From positions 714,147 to 778,146 of the forward strand of contig JAHLEZ010000027.1 in the NCBI GenBank assembly GCA_020726505.1: DNA of 64,000 nucleotides. The letters are read 5' to 3'. This DNA comes from Leptodontidium sp. MPI-SDFR-AT-0119 (Eukaryota; Ascomycota; Leotiomycetes; Helotiales; Leptodontidiaceae). How positions within the stretch are numbered: the stretch's first letter is position 1; every line of letters begins with the position of its first letter. Positions 22,801-33,628 of this stretch are shown here, piece after piece. A program made the position numbers and the translations under genes. Under the pieces are notes generated by a model that ran no database searches, was not told the origin of the DNA, and saw nothing but the letters and a program-made list of their open reading frames with translations.

Positions 22801-24191
22801 GCAAATTGTATGACGCGAGAGCTTGGAAACACCGACATAGCAGAGCATTGTGTAGCACAGCCTGTGCATATTCCCTCATGCGTGATTATCACGCCTTTGG
22901 GTTCGCCAGTGCTTCCCGAGGTGAAGATTGCATATGCTGGACTGGAGGGACTCATAGAAGGCGTGAAGTCGGTGATTTCTGGGTCTGCTTCTGTTGCACA
23001 GGCCTTGCTGACAATAACAGAGGCGCTCTCATCGAACCCCAGATCTGAATTTTGATGAGCATACAGAGCTGATGTTATCAACACTGGGCTGGATATCTGC
23101 TTTAAGATTGCTCGAAGCCGAGATTGTGGTAGTTGCGGATCAAGTGCAACAATGGCACCACCGGCTTTCAAGACGGCAAGCATGGCCACGATGGCCCATG
23201 CCGACTTTTCGAAATACAGCGGAACCATAACTTCCGGCCCCACGCCATGTTTTACAAGCCGGGAGGCAACACGTGTCGCCAGAGTGTTGAGTTCTTCATA
23301 GCTTAGGTCGATTTCCCTGGAGCATATTGCTGGTGCGTGGGGTTGAATGATGGCTTGACGTGCGATTGCATAGTGTAATAAATCCGACATTGGCTCTGGT
23401 GGCGCAGTCTTCCAGCTATCAAGGAGTTCTTGATCGCGAGACCCAAAAAGCTGTATATCGGAAATTGTCCCGGAACCATTCATTGCAATTCCTTGCAAGG
23501 CTTCATGAAATGAGTGAATGGTATTTGTAGCCTGCCAATGACTGACTTTCCCCACCCTATAGAACAGAGATGGCTCCATGCTTTCGGCCGATAATATAAC
23601 GTGCAGGAATAAATCGAGCTAGATATGAGGTCAACCAAAAGTCTTTACATTTCCGTTGTCTCGGTATCTCACCTGTCCAAGACCTTTGACATGTTTCAAA
23701 TCCCCAGCGCTTATATTGCCATGAGTAACCGATACAAAAGTATTGACGAGAGAATTTTCTGTCAGCTGGCGCTCATTCTCTGAATGTTGGAGCTCAAAGT
23801 TGGGCAAACTCTGCAAGCTCTCAGTCCGGGCTTGCTGTAGAGCATCGCGCACAGAAAGATTCCCTGACAGACTCAGTTGACACATGTACAGCCTCGAAAA
23901 GAAATCGGAATTTCTCTCGGAGTTTACCCAAGAGTCGTCTTTTGAGGCAAGCGAGCCAAAGCACACGTCGCTCGTTCCCAGGTAACTTCGGAGAACCAAA
24001 CCCCATGCGGCACGTAGCATGCAGGAAACCGACTCTTGATCTTTTGTACCCAATACAGAAAGAGAATCCGGGGTACAACGAGGCAGTTTTGCAAGTTGTA
24101 GAGGCCAGGAGTCCTCATTCTGACCCTTCTCTGTTGGAAAAAGACAAGGTTGGATAGTTGACATGAGATTGCCACAGATGTGTTCGCTCAT
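19899..24191 (-). CDS. Monomodular nonribosomal peptide synthetase (C-remnant, A, T, C, degenerate T), 1412 aa
   Basis: Two exons: 24191-23673 and 23618-19899, with a 54-nt GT-AG intron and phase-0 join. The N-terminal 180 residues are the C-domain remnant found at the start of many fungal NRPSs (AAWGLVLRSYLG, DVCFGSLAS). The adenylation domain has FTSGSTGEPKG, NAYGPTEC, YKTGD, GRRDLQVKIHGQRVELGDIE and the RKLDR lysine motif. The first carrier domain has FFLLGGTSMTV with the phosphopantetheine serine. The condensation domain has SHAQYDAFSI in place of HHxxxDG, as in C-terminal fungal domains, although the last glycine is alanine. The terminal carrier-like segment (HPFYEARNHFQIALVL) lacks the LGGxS serine. 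Translation start chosen at MSEHIC; a second methionine ten codons later is also possible. Substrate and product unknown. Confidence 0.85.
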
Positions 24192-25088
24192 ATTGACAAG
24201 TCTATAAAACCATAAGCCAACTGCACCTAACAGAAGTCTAAAGGGCAACAGAATCGCTTCTCTGCTGTATACTGACCTGTAGAGAATATTTCGACGGAAG
24301 GGCCAGATTTACTCTCTTGATAGAAGGCAGAGTTGTTTGCTTTTAGAAACTTCTAACCGTCGTATTTTAGATTCTCGTCAGTGTGTATGGCACTAGCGAG
24401 TCCGAGGGTAACATAAGCGGCCTATCAATCACCTTAAGTAGAATTTTGTGCCCCTTATCTGGGAGTACCCTAACGTCAACTCGCCCTAGCTGACAGGTCT
24501 GGTTAAATTTTAGCTCCTAATGAGTATAAATCCTTCAAGTTAAAAGCGGCCCCAGAAGCCCGACCACCCAACTCCCACCCAAGCACAACAACACGGCAGT
24601 TGTTATCCTAAGAGAGCATTTGTAGCTTAGAAGCCCAAGGTCCTAGACAACACATTTATAAGCCACTAAACTTAAAATATAATTGACCATGAGAGCGGCA
24701 TTTGGTCGCGGCACATAGCTCAACCCCGCTACTGTATAATGTAGGGGCAAGATTATGGTAGTTTCACTGCTGCCGCGGTACTCGTTTTGAATATGACTAT
24801 AGGGATAGTGCTGTCGTGCCTTGCGATGCGGTGCTTGGAGACCTCTCCGCGGAATGGGAGCCTAAAGTAACCCTCGGTAGTAAAGCAGCGGAAGCTGTAA
24901 GGAAAGACTTTCCAAATCTTATATTTCTGAATGAACTTATTCTACCTTAGAAAGGACACCGGCCGGAAAACGGCTCTGAGTACGATGCTTATTAAGATGT
25001 GTTAGGTAAAAGTGGAAGTCTGTCATGATGCAAGAACGCGTCGAGAAGATTAGGTCGCTTAAGTAGCTTTGGAAGTTTGAACCCTCAA
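24192..25088. other. Upstream region of NRPS with a dispersed-repeat segment
   Basis: About 900 bp upstream of the minus-strand NRPS, ending in the target duplication of a miniature element. The part 24522-24780 is related to 28855-29640, upstream of the P450 (shared blocks: GTATAAATC, TTAAAGCGGCC-like, CACGGCAGTTGTTA, AAGCCACT). No gene seen. Confidence 0.5.
24522..24780. repeat. Dispersed segment, copy 1 (upstream of NRPS)
   Basis: Aligns in the same orientation, with gaps, to the segment starting at 28855: GTATAAATC..TT..GTTAAA-GCGGCC, then CACGGCAGTTGTTA, then AAGCCACT-AACCT/CTTAAA, then GCGG-TTGGTCGCGG versus ACTTGATCGCGG. Divergence is considerable. It may be an old duplication of a promoter region or a decayed non-coding repeat. 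It lies about 330 bp upstream of the NRPS start codon. Confidence 0.6.
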
Positions 25089-25549
25089 CAGCGTGAGAAA
25101 TGATTTGATTTGATTTGATTTGACTCTTCTAATCAAATCAAATCAACGTAATCCTAAAGCTAATCAAATCATATCAAAGCTAATTAGATTATAATTAATT
25201 ATAATTGATTATTTCTCGCTTAAGGTATTGCCGATATTTACCGATAATAATAATAAAGAAACATAGTTACTAAGAGCTTATTATACTTATAAATAATCTC
25301 TAGATCTTATAAATACCAATTATAAAATATTTGTTATACTTATATATAGTAATATTAGAGTTCTTTTACTAATTTTAGCTACTTAAAACCCTTTTATATA
25401 AGAAATTATAAGATTTTGATTAGCTTTGATTATAATTTAAATCAAATCAAATCAAAATCAATAATAAAAAATTATAATCAAATCAAATCAAAGCTAATTT
25501 GATTATAATTGATTATAATTGATTAGTTTGATTATTTTTTCTCACGCTG
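25089..25549. mobile_element. hAT-type miniature element (461 bp) with 8-bp target duplication
   Basis: Terminal inverted repeats begin CAGCGTGAGAAA at the left and end TTTCTCACGCTG at the right. Both sides carry ACCCTCAA (25081-25088 and 25550-25557), the 8-bp duplication of hAT elements. Subterminal regions are full of TGATT/AATCA repeats, in inverted arrangement, probable transposase binding sites. The AT-rich interior has no coding capacity. Confidence 0.93.
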
Positions 25550-25557
25550 ACCCTCAA

Positions 25558-26660
25558 CTACAGTAGAGTACTGTACAGTGAAAAGATTGAGTTCACGTAC
25601 ATAATTCTGACGATGATGTGTCAGATGTCAAATATTTCCACCTCTTGACCAAACCCCAAATATGTGAGAAATTCATACAAAGCATCTCAGATTCAATTTG
25701 CGCCCAATTTCAGTACCAGCGGGGGAAACACGGGACATACCCCTCTTCGGCAGTTCCATCTGACCTAAACCTCTGTAAACGATGTACTGTAGAAGGGAAG
25801 TTTGGCGTTCCTGATATATTCCCGTAGTGAGTTTCGCCCCGGCAGTTGGTTTTGGGTTCATTTGGTTAGCACGTGCTACTTTTCTGACCACTGTGGCGTG
25901 CAACGGATAGCCCACCCCCTGGGAAATCAGAACTGCACTAATTAATAAAATGACTCGCTACTCGCTCAAACAGCCCGACAATTCTTCCTTCGGTGGCGTC
26001 CTTGTTGCGGAATGCGGGGGATGTGGGGACGTTGCATACCAGGGTTGAGTCCTTTCCCGCTGGCATCCTGACTGCCAATTACGCCACAAGTGCACCATTT
26101 CACGGTGCAGCATCGGAACAGCGGAATTCATAGGCAAAGCATTCCGCCTTGGGTTCCGGAGAGAGAAAACGACTACTCGCAAGGCGATCAGATTATGAGG
26201 GGGTTGAATTCTGTACGGTGTTCAGACGACACATGCGTTCGGAATTTGTTCGGAATTTGAGGCACACATTTCTATACCATAGCGAGTCACCTATACTGGC
26301 AGATTTTTGAATATCTACTTGCTGTTAACTGATAGGCAACATGCACGGTATACACAGTTGTTCGTCAGCCGCTTTTTGGTGATCTTCGTTGTTGTTTTCC
26401 TATCTAGGAAACTCCGTTGCGATTGAACTGGCTGCTTTTACTCAACTAGACTGACAGCTCTCATGTAAATACAGTGACACGCCTGTGCCACATAGGGTGT
26501 GACTCACTGCTTGAGTCACATCAAGTGTTGCCTAGACAATGTCTCGCTACCTGACTTCATCAAGTCAACAAACTTGCCAAAGACCGAAAGAGGTCGTACA
26601 ATTTAACACTTGCGCTATAAACTTTAAAGCTCAGTTTCTCTCCAGTACCTCCTTATCTAT
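25558..26660. other. Intergenic between the hAT miniature element and the P450 3' end
   Basis: About 1.1 kb. Open frames 25618-25827, 25673-25915 and 25958-26182 overlap on opposite strands and show no domain. No repeat pair was recognised here. Confidence 0.45.
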
Positions 26661-28610
26661 TTAAATTGAAGTCTCAAATTTCTCAATCCTCGATCTAATC
26701 AACACGTTCCAACTGCCAGTCTTGAATTGCATCGTGATAAATTGACGGAAGTCTATTTCTTGACCTGGGACTTCGTCTAGATCAAATCTGCTAAAGAAGT
26801 TGGCTGCCAGCATACGCATCTCAGCCCATGCAAAGCTATCTATATGTCAGTATTGCTCCCGGAGTGACGGAATATTTCTCGAAACCTACTTGATTCCAAT
26901 ACATGAGTGCTTTCCCGCCGAGAATGGGAAGTATGCATCCATACTAGATCGAGGTCAGTAACTATATATATGAGAAGGCAGACTTGACTGAGGGTGCTTA
27001 CTCTGGCGAAGGTGCATCCTCCTGCTCATCACCCTCCAGCCATCTCTCTGGCCAGAATCGTAGTGGTTGAGGCCAGTATTCGGCGTTGTGGTGAAGATTT
27101 CTAAAAGAAGCGGAAATGACAGTTCGTGGAGGCAAATCGTACCCCATCAGACTCACCCATCGATTTCCAGTGCGTCGTCCCAACTCTGAAGCAATCGGAT
27201 GTAATCTCAGATTCTCTTTGATGCAAGCATTCAGGTATTTGTACTGCCCCTCATTCCGGATTTCTCGATTCCCTATGATTGGGTCCCCATGTCTACGGAC
27301 AGGGAGACTGGCTAGGAGTTTGGCCTTGACCTTTGGGTTACGGGCGAGTTCGAGAAATAGGCACGCGATAGTACCAGCCGTTGTCTCGGATCCAGCGAGT
27401 AAGATTTCAGACATTTGATCTACGATCTGCCGCGTGGACATTTGAGTGTCATTGTTAAGGCTTTTGCCTTCTTGAATCATATGTTGAAGAAGATCGGGTC
27501 GTGACTCGCCACTGTCCTTCTTCTTACGTCTTTCTACAACGTGATGTATTGCTGTGATCATTTGTGCGGGCCAGTCGAATTCGAATTCGATGCCAAAGGC
27601 CCTCAAGAATCGCTTGAAATAGACGTTCTGTTGCTATCAGAGAGGCCTCTAAAAGAGGGAGGAATTAGTTCCCACCTGGTACCGCCTGGCCAGACCATGG
27701 AAGATGGCAAGGGGAATTGACTTCCACACCTGTTCTTCAATGCCTTCCTCGGCCTCCTTGTCCGGGTTCGTTTGCCCGAAACCCTTCCCAAACGTACATT
27801 CGCCCATGCTACGATAGATCTGGTCAGATTTGGAATTGCATTCTTGGGCTTGTGAGTCTCACATGTCAAGTGCAACATTGTGGAGATCCACCATTAGATC
27901 GGTTCCAGCAGATAAACTTCCAACGTCTGTAGACATATGTGCGCCGAGTGATGTTTGGAATTTTTGCATTAAATCGCCAATGCATTGCGCGAATAGTGTA
28001 TCGAGATTGTCCGTGTAGGCCACTGTAAATGCGGGCGAAAGAAACCTCTTTAGTCTTTTGTGAGGCTCATGGCGGCTGCATTTGTTAGCAGAAAGTCATA
28101 GGTCAGGGTGCCAACGAATAACAAACATCTCTCCAAAGAGGCCGGGATTATATCGATCGCGCGATATCTCAGCATACATGGCAACTTTCGGAAGATCGAT
28201 GGATGAGAGGATTTGCTTCATGCTTTTTTTATCTGAGATCCATACTTGGCGAGGTCCAAGGCGAACTATGGGTCCGTAATTTTTATGTGCGGCTTCTGCT
28301 GTTTTCCAGATCTTTCCAGTAGCGACTGAGAATTCGCACCATGGAAATTAGGTGGTGTAATTATTAAACTAGTTCATGGTGGTCTCACTCACAGCCGTAT
28401 TTCAAGTGCAAAGTTGTAAAAGGCGCATACCATCTACCACTCATCAAAGGCTGTTTCGAGTCTGGGAGTGAATGGCGGAACTCACGGGCCGGGTATTTTA
28501 GAGAGGGGCGATCGCCTTGTGTAGAATATCTTTTTGGCCTCATTGAAAATGAACAAGAGAAAGCTGCCAAAAAGAAGGCGAAGTACAAATTGGTACACTT
28601 GGGGAGACAT
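26661..28610 (-). CDS. Cytochrome P450 monooxygenase, 521 aa, eight exons, intact
   Basis: Exons by eye: 28610-28486, 28433-28393, 28325-28127, 28075-27863, 27808-27676, 27627-27002, 26943-26890, 26835-26661. All junctions are GT-AG and keep phase to a 521-residue product, the usual length. The N-terminus is a membrane anchor (FVLRLLFGSFLLFIF) followed by the proline hinge KIPGP. Further hallmarks: LLSPAFT-like SPAFTVAY, LDIMGECTFGKGFG, I-helix LAGSETTAGT, K-helix ENLRLHP (ExxR), PERW, and the haem loop FPFSAGKHSCIGI with the cysteine ligand. It would sit on the ER and hydroxylate a small lipophilic substrate. Lying 2.5 kb from the NRPS on the same strand, it is a candidate tailoring enzyme; the CYP family cannot be assigned by eye. 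Confidence 0.9.
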
Positions 28611-29037
28611 GGTAACACAATTGCTTTGAAATCTGATGAAGTATTTGTCGTTTTAATTAATACAAGCAAGTGGTAAGCCACAGTGCGGGAGTGACATATA
28701 TGTGCTCTCTAACTACATCTGTTTAATGGTGTTGACGAAGGCAATCGGAATGATTAGTATTTCCATTTGATATGGCCAGTATATCCCCAGCATTGCTATA
28801 CCCCGCGGGGTAGCGGCCCCACCAACCGTAGCCGGATTCTGGGTCTTGAATTGGTATAAATCATTTACGTTAAAGCGGCCTGAATGTGGAGATACCACGG
28901 CAGTTGTTAAAGAACATTGAGCGCTTAGAGGTTCATCACCCTGGACGGACCGTTGAACAAGCCACTGAACCTAAATTGTAAGGGGTATTGACAGCGGTAC
29001 TTGATCGCGGTACTTGATCGCGGGAAGCAGCTGGGTT
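28611..29037. other. P450 upstream region with dispersed-repeat segment
   Basis: This stretch contains the P450 promoter and, from 28855, the segment related to the one upstream of the NRPS. Within it a short tandem duplication (GGTACTTGATCGC twice) occurs at 28996-29022. The open frame 28713-28898 is probably incidental. Confidence 0.5.
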
Positions 29038-29640
29038 CAGTGTAACAAATTTCTACTCTACTACTCGAGTAGCTACTTGAGTAGTAGAGTAGAGTAGAGT
29101 AGAATTAGAGTAGTCACTTTTTCGACTACTCTAGAATATAATTAGAGTAGTTATTTTTGACTACTCTAGAATATAATTAGAGTAGTTATTTTTGACTACT
29201 CTAGAGTAGTAGAGTAGTAGAGTTATTTTAAAAGAACGTTTAAATTCTAATATAAATACTCAATTATTATTATAAACTAAGCTACTAGTAATAATAATTG
29301 ATAAATAGTTTACTCATAAATTACTTAGTTATAAAGTTATTAAATATCTGTACTTAAGTAAGCGTAATTACTAAAAGGTTTAAACGAGATAAACCGCGAT
29401 TAAGCTACTTTAAGTAAAGCTTCCGCGTATTAGTCTTGTTTAGGTTAGATTTTAGTCCCATAACAACTACTCGAGTACTACTCTAGAGTAGCGCTCACTA
29501 CTCTACTCTACTCTACTCATTTGTTACACTGGCTGGGTTAATACAGTACCATTTTAATTAAGCCTATTGCTGCTACATATGTCGTACTGGCCAGTATAGT
29601 CATATGACCAATACATTCCAATATTAGTAGGGAGCAATAA
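28855..29640. repeat. Dispersed segment, copy 2 (upstream of P450), split by a miniature element
   Basis: Related to 24522-24780. Shared blocks include GTATAAATC, GTTAAAGCGGCC, CACGGCAGTTGTTA and AAGCCACTGAACCT. The hAT miniature element at 29038-29531 interrupts it, so the segment is older than that insertion. Similarity beyond the insertion (29532-29640) is weaker. The left border lies about 245 bp upstream of the P450 start codon. Confidence 0.55.
29038..29531. mobile_element. hAT-type miniature element (494 bp) with 8-bp target duplication
   Basis: Terminal inverted repeats are CAGTGTAACAAAT at the left and its reverse complement ATTTGTTACACTG at the right. The flanks are GCTGGGTT on both sides (29030-29037 and 29532-29539). 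The subterminal regions carry many CTACT/AGTAG repeats in inverted orientation, and three GACTACTCTAGAATATAATT-type units repeat near 29130-29210. No coding capacity. The tip sequence CAGTG and the 8-bp duplication support hAT. Its repeat motif differs from the 25089-25549 element, so it is a separate family. Confidence 0.93.
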
Positions 29641-30107
29641 CAAGATACCGCTTATCTCGGAGTAATATTTAATTATTATAAAAACCTTTGTGTATACCAT
29701 TTTGAGTATTATAAAATTATTATTTACTAGTGCTAGAAACTTACTATCTTATGATAAGCCTTCTAAATTACCAATTAATTTGCCTGATTTGTAAAATCTC
29801 GTACTGTAACAAACAACTATCAGAGGTAAATCTAATATTAGTAATATTAGACGTGTTTTAACCGAGTTTAGAGATGAAACGTTGAATGGTATGCTGTATT
29901 GAGTGGTGGATTCCGCGGAAGTCTCCATGGAAGCAGCCATATGACCGCCATATGCGCCACACGTATCATATGCTCATCATATGCGTCATACGCATATGCG
30001 CCATACAGCTGAATGCGCAGCAGAGCGTGGGTATATCAGTAGTTTTCCTTCACATTCTACGGTAGAGATCGCAGAACAATCAGTACGACCTTTTACTTCA
30101 AACCAAC
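29540..30107. other. Upstream region of MFS transporter
   Basis: About 570 bp, AT-rich from 29640 to 29860. A cluster of CATATG hexamers at 29938-30001 is listed separately. No gene seen; the antisense frame 29749-29940 has no domain. Confidence 0.5.
29938..30001. promoter_or_regulatory. Cluster of CATATG palindromes upstream of the MFS gene
   Basis: Five CATATG hexamers occur within about 65 bp, several in the longer form CATATGCG or GCATATGCGCC. The block ends about 105 bp before the MFS start codon. Dense palindromic hexamers suggest dimeric transcription-factor binding (for example a zinc-cluster or basic helix-loop-helix factor; CATATG is an E-box variant), but this is inference from position and repetition only. 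Confidence 0.4.
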
Positions 30108-31898
30108 ATGAAAGCCACAAATACTTTAAGGCGAACAGTGCAACTTTCTTCGGAGGCAACCTCAGAGACTTTGTCAGAAACTCGGGAAGAATCCAAATCT
30201 GATCAAGATATGGAGGCTCAAAATCCTACTCACAAGAAAACCTCGCATCTCAAAATTGTGTTCGATCAAACACTGATCACACCAGAGGTTCTGGAATATT
30301 CCTATACGGGAAGCGGTACAAGTAGCGATCCCTACCTTGTCGAATACCTTCCTAACGATGACCGCAACCCAATACTGTTTCGAGAATGGGTTAAATGGGC
30401 AATCACTTCCATTATTGCAATGGTCGGTTCCATAAGCCGAACATTATTTGCTCGTTTCTGACGTATTGATTTAGGCAGCATTAGCAGTGGCTTTTGGAAG
30501 CTCGGCGTATACGGGCGGAATTAGCCAAATACTCGAGGAATTCAACGCCAGCGAGGTTGTCGGGACGCTCGGAATATCGTTATTTGTGCTTGGCTTTTCT
30601 CTAGGTCCACTGCTTTGGGCTCCGCTCTCCGAGCTTTACGGACGTCAAGTCGTGTACATTGGTACCTATGCGGCCCTGACAGCTTTCAATATTGGTGCTG
30701 TCGTAGCCAAGAATATGCCCACGCTCCTTGTTATGCGGTTTTTCGCTGGTGCATTTGGTTCGTCGGCCCTTACAAATTCAGGGGGAATTATTGCCGACAT
30801 GTTTTCATCCTCGAGGCGCGGAGTTGCCGTCATTATCTTTGCAATTGCTCCATTCTTAGGCCCAGCCATAGGACCAATCTGTGGTGGCTTTCTGGGACAA
30901 GCAGCCGGTTGGCGCTGGGTTGAAGCCCTCATGGCAGCACTCACTGGAACCATTTTGGTCATTGGAGCTCTCACCATCCCAGAGACTTATAGTCCCGTGA
31001 TCCTACGTCGCCGAGCCACCAAACTGTCGCAGACGACGGGGAAGGTTTATGTGTCTATACTGGACGCCGAGCAAGGCACAACAACAGTCTCCCAAGAGCT
31101 CAAAATTGCAGTGATTAGACCGTGGAAACTGTTGCTTACAGAGCCTATCGTGTTCATTCTCAGCGTCTACATGGCCATTGTTTATGGAACGTTGTACATG
31201 ACTTTTGCGGCATTCCCGATCGTCTATCAACAAAATAGAGGCTGGTCTCTTGGAACTGGAAGTTTATCATTCCTGGGAATTGCGGTCGGAGTTCTAGTCG
31301 GCATGGCTTATTTACTCTGGAACAATGCCCGTTACACTAAATTACTGAACAGAGCCAACGGCAGACCTTTGCCAGAAGCTAGACTACCACCTACGATGGT
31401 AGGTGGCGTCGCCCTCCCTATATCTCTTTTCTGGTTCGCCTGGACAAATTCCCCTACCATCCATTGGTCTGTAAGCATTATTGCTACCGCCCCGTTCGGC
31501 TTTGGAATGACTTTGGTGTTTCTCAGCCTCATCAATTATCTTATTGATGCTTACGTTATATATGCGGCATCGGTATTGGCTGCAAGCTCTGTGCTGCGTT
31601 CCTTGTTTGGTGCGGCTTTCCCGCTCTTTACTACCTGTATGTTGTGTCTCCGTCATATTTTTCATCCTAATATGTAAGCCGTAAATTCTTTGATGACTAA
31701 CAGCATCCCTCAGATATGTACAACAAACTCGGAATACATTGGGCTAGTAGCATTCCGGCCTTCCTGGCCTTGATGTGTGTGCCGTTCCCATTTTTCCTGT
31801 ACAAGTACGCAGCTTCAATCAGAATGAAGTGCAAATACTCAGCCGGCGCTGCCACGGCGCTGGAGCAGTTGAGACAGAGCGTGTCTCAAGAAGATTGA
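30108..31898 (+). CDS. MFS drug:proton antiporter (DHA1 type), 553 aa, three exons
   Basis: Exons by eye: 30108-30422, 30475-31636, 31714-31898. The N-terminal 100 residues are hydrophilic and end LREWVKW-like ([14 protein letters not shown]), as in fungal polyamine/multidrug DHA1 exporters. Further motifs: [17 protein letters not shown], the A-loop [15 protein letters not shown] (motif A), [34 protein letters not shown] (motif C) and the last helix pair [20 protein letters not shown]. Such proteins export toxic small molecules across the plasma membrane. The first intron donor is GTCGGT, unusual but GT. Located beside the P450 and NRPS, it could export their product or provide self-protection. 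Gene looks intact. Confidence 0.85.
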
Positions 31899-32056
31899 TA
31901 TGCGGAGGAACAGTGCTAGCAATTGTGAACTGTCAAGTTACAGTATCTCTGTATGATAATCTCGAGTATATAGTATGATGCCACAATCACCTTCTGGGTG
32001 ATTTATGACCTCTTCTCTTCTGCCCTGATTTTCTAGCTCACTGGGCATCAATATAA

Positions 32057-33628
32057 CTACTTTTCTAACATTACTTGCTGAACATTCAATGACCATACTT
32101 CACTTTCGCATTTGAAGTATAGTTGATCGCTGGCGTAGTGGACAGTTCTTGGGCTTAGCACTCTCTCCTGTAGCGTCCACCCTCGTGTGCTCAATGGCTC
32201 GCTGGCAACGAGATCATAGCTGCTCCCAAAGGTTCCTATCATAGTAGACTGTGGCATGGAAACTGGAGAAGCAGGAAGCCAATGCTCGACGAAATGCAGG
32301 GAAAACGGTGGTACCTGTCCAGGGCTGAAGTCATAAACGGCAGTACATTGGTTGCGGCTACTATCTGATGGGAGCCTGTGGCTCATGGATTGTTCCGCAG
32401 GAGTTGTGTAAGAATGCCTGTCGCGGACGGGGAAGCAGCCGGATGTGCTGTCTGAAGATGCTGAGGCTGAAATTGTCAGGTAAGCATGTCTGTAGACTGA
32501 CGACATGGCTGCCCCTTGCTGCTCCCAATCCTGGGGGTCGTCTTGGATGATGCAAAGGCAGTCGATCCACAGGTATCTAATGCCTAGACTGCGTGTGATC
32601 CTTACGGCATCTTGAAAAGTCTTGGGCAAATTGCCGAGATATATCCCGGTGAGCATGGCTTGCATGTTTGTTTTCAAGGCCCGCAGCCGGGGCGACTTTC
32701 CCCATGTGTGGCTAAGCGCAATGTATTCCGCCACTACGTCCTTGGGCTCGTAAATACATACGGTATCCACAGACAGAGCTGGAGAAAGCACATCGATGAC
32801 CCTTGCAGGGAGTTTCCTTTGGCGAAAAGTGAGCATGGCGTTGTAGAGAGAATGGTTAGTCTTGTAGTTGTGAATCCATGATTGAATGCGGCGGATTGAG
32901 AGTTCTGAGCTTGCATCACGCTCCGGAAAGCGGCTGGGGATAAGCTGTGCTAGGGGTGAGGCTATTGGCAAATATTGTTGGTATATCGCAACACTTTAGG
33001 CGAAGGTTATTGATCCTTACCGTCATCTGTGTATATCTGGACAAAGCTACCGCGCAATCTGGCTATCCTAGGTGAATTGTTGACGGCATCCATGATCCTA
33101 TGACTTGTCCCGAATCTTGCTCCGAAGCCCATAACGCGTTTCTTGCTTCTTGATACATCGTCGACGTCATATTTATTGTACTCAGCCCAAGTGTTTCCGT
33201 AGATCCATACTAGAAGGTTCAAATCAGTATGTTGTAGATTCATCTCGGTATCTTGCAGCTCCAGCGTGCTCTTAGTGGATTGGGGCGCTGGCACCACCTT
33301 GCTTGAAGTTCTCTTTAGCTTGCTGAAAACAGCGGATAGTTTATTGCTCGTATCTTTCTCCGGTTTGGCTGTATCTCGATATGATTGTTTGTGCTTGCTG
33401 TCTATATATCTGAATGTGGGAGCTATCATTGGGTTGGTTGTCTTGCCGTCACCCTGGTCAAAGAAGGATTGAACAAGATCTTGAACCAATTTAATGTTTT
33501 TTATCAGAGCCCGTTAGAACGATGGTACCAGGCTCTTGATGAATAGCAGGACAACGAGTCCCAAGGTCGCGAATGATCATCAGGCGTTGCGCAGTCTGGT
33601 CTTCATCTGATGGGTCGCGTTTGACCAT
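32057..33628 (-). pseudogene. HET-domain (heterokaryon incompatibility) gene, frameshifted and short at the C-terminus
   Basis: Exon 1 is 33628-33021 and exon 2 32949-32057. Exon 2 holds a typical HET domain: EYIALSHTWG, FQDAVRITRSLGIRYLWIDC, CIIQDDPQDWEQQ, MSSVYRHAYLTISAS and LSTRGWTLQERVLSPRTVHY. HET proteins trigger cell death when incompatible hyphae fuse. Exon 1 reads MVKRDPSDEDQTAQRLMIIR in one frame but continues (QDLVQSFFDQGDGK) in another; the switch occurs at a run of six A on the coding strand (33497-33502). With one fewer A both exon phase and frame would agree, so this is either a real frameshift or a base-calling error. The product stops soon after the HET domain, whereas most HET proteins have a further 200 or more residues. 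Confidence 0.75.

Noticed and set aside
22665..23055. Plus-strand ORFs of 127 and 81 aa inside the NRPS
   Set aside because: Antisense to the A domain; no domain of their own.
25958..26182. Minus-strand 74-aa ORF
   Set aside because: No domain, no supporting context, overlaps other chance frames.
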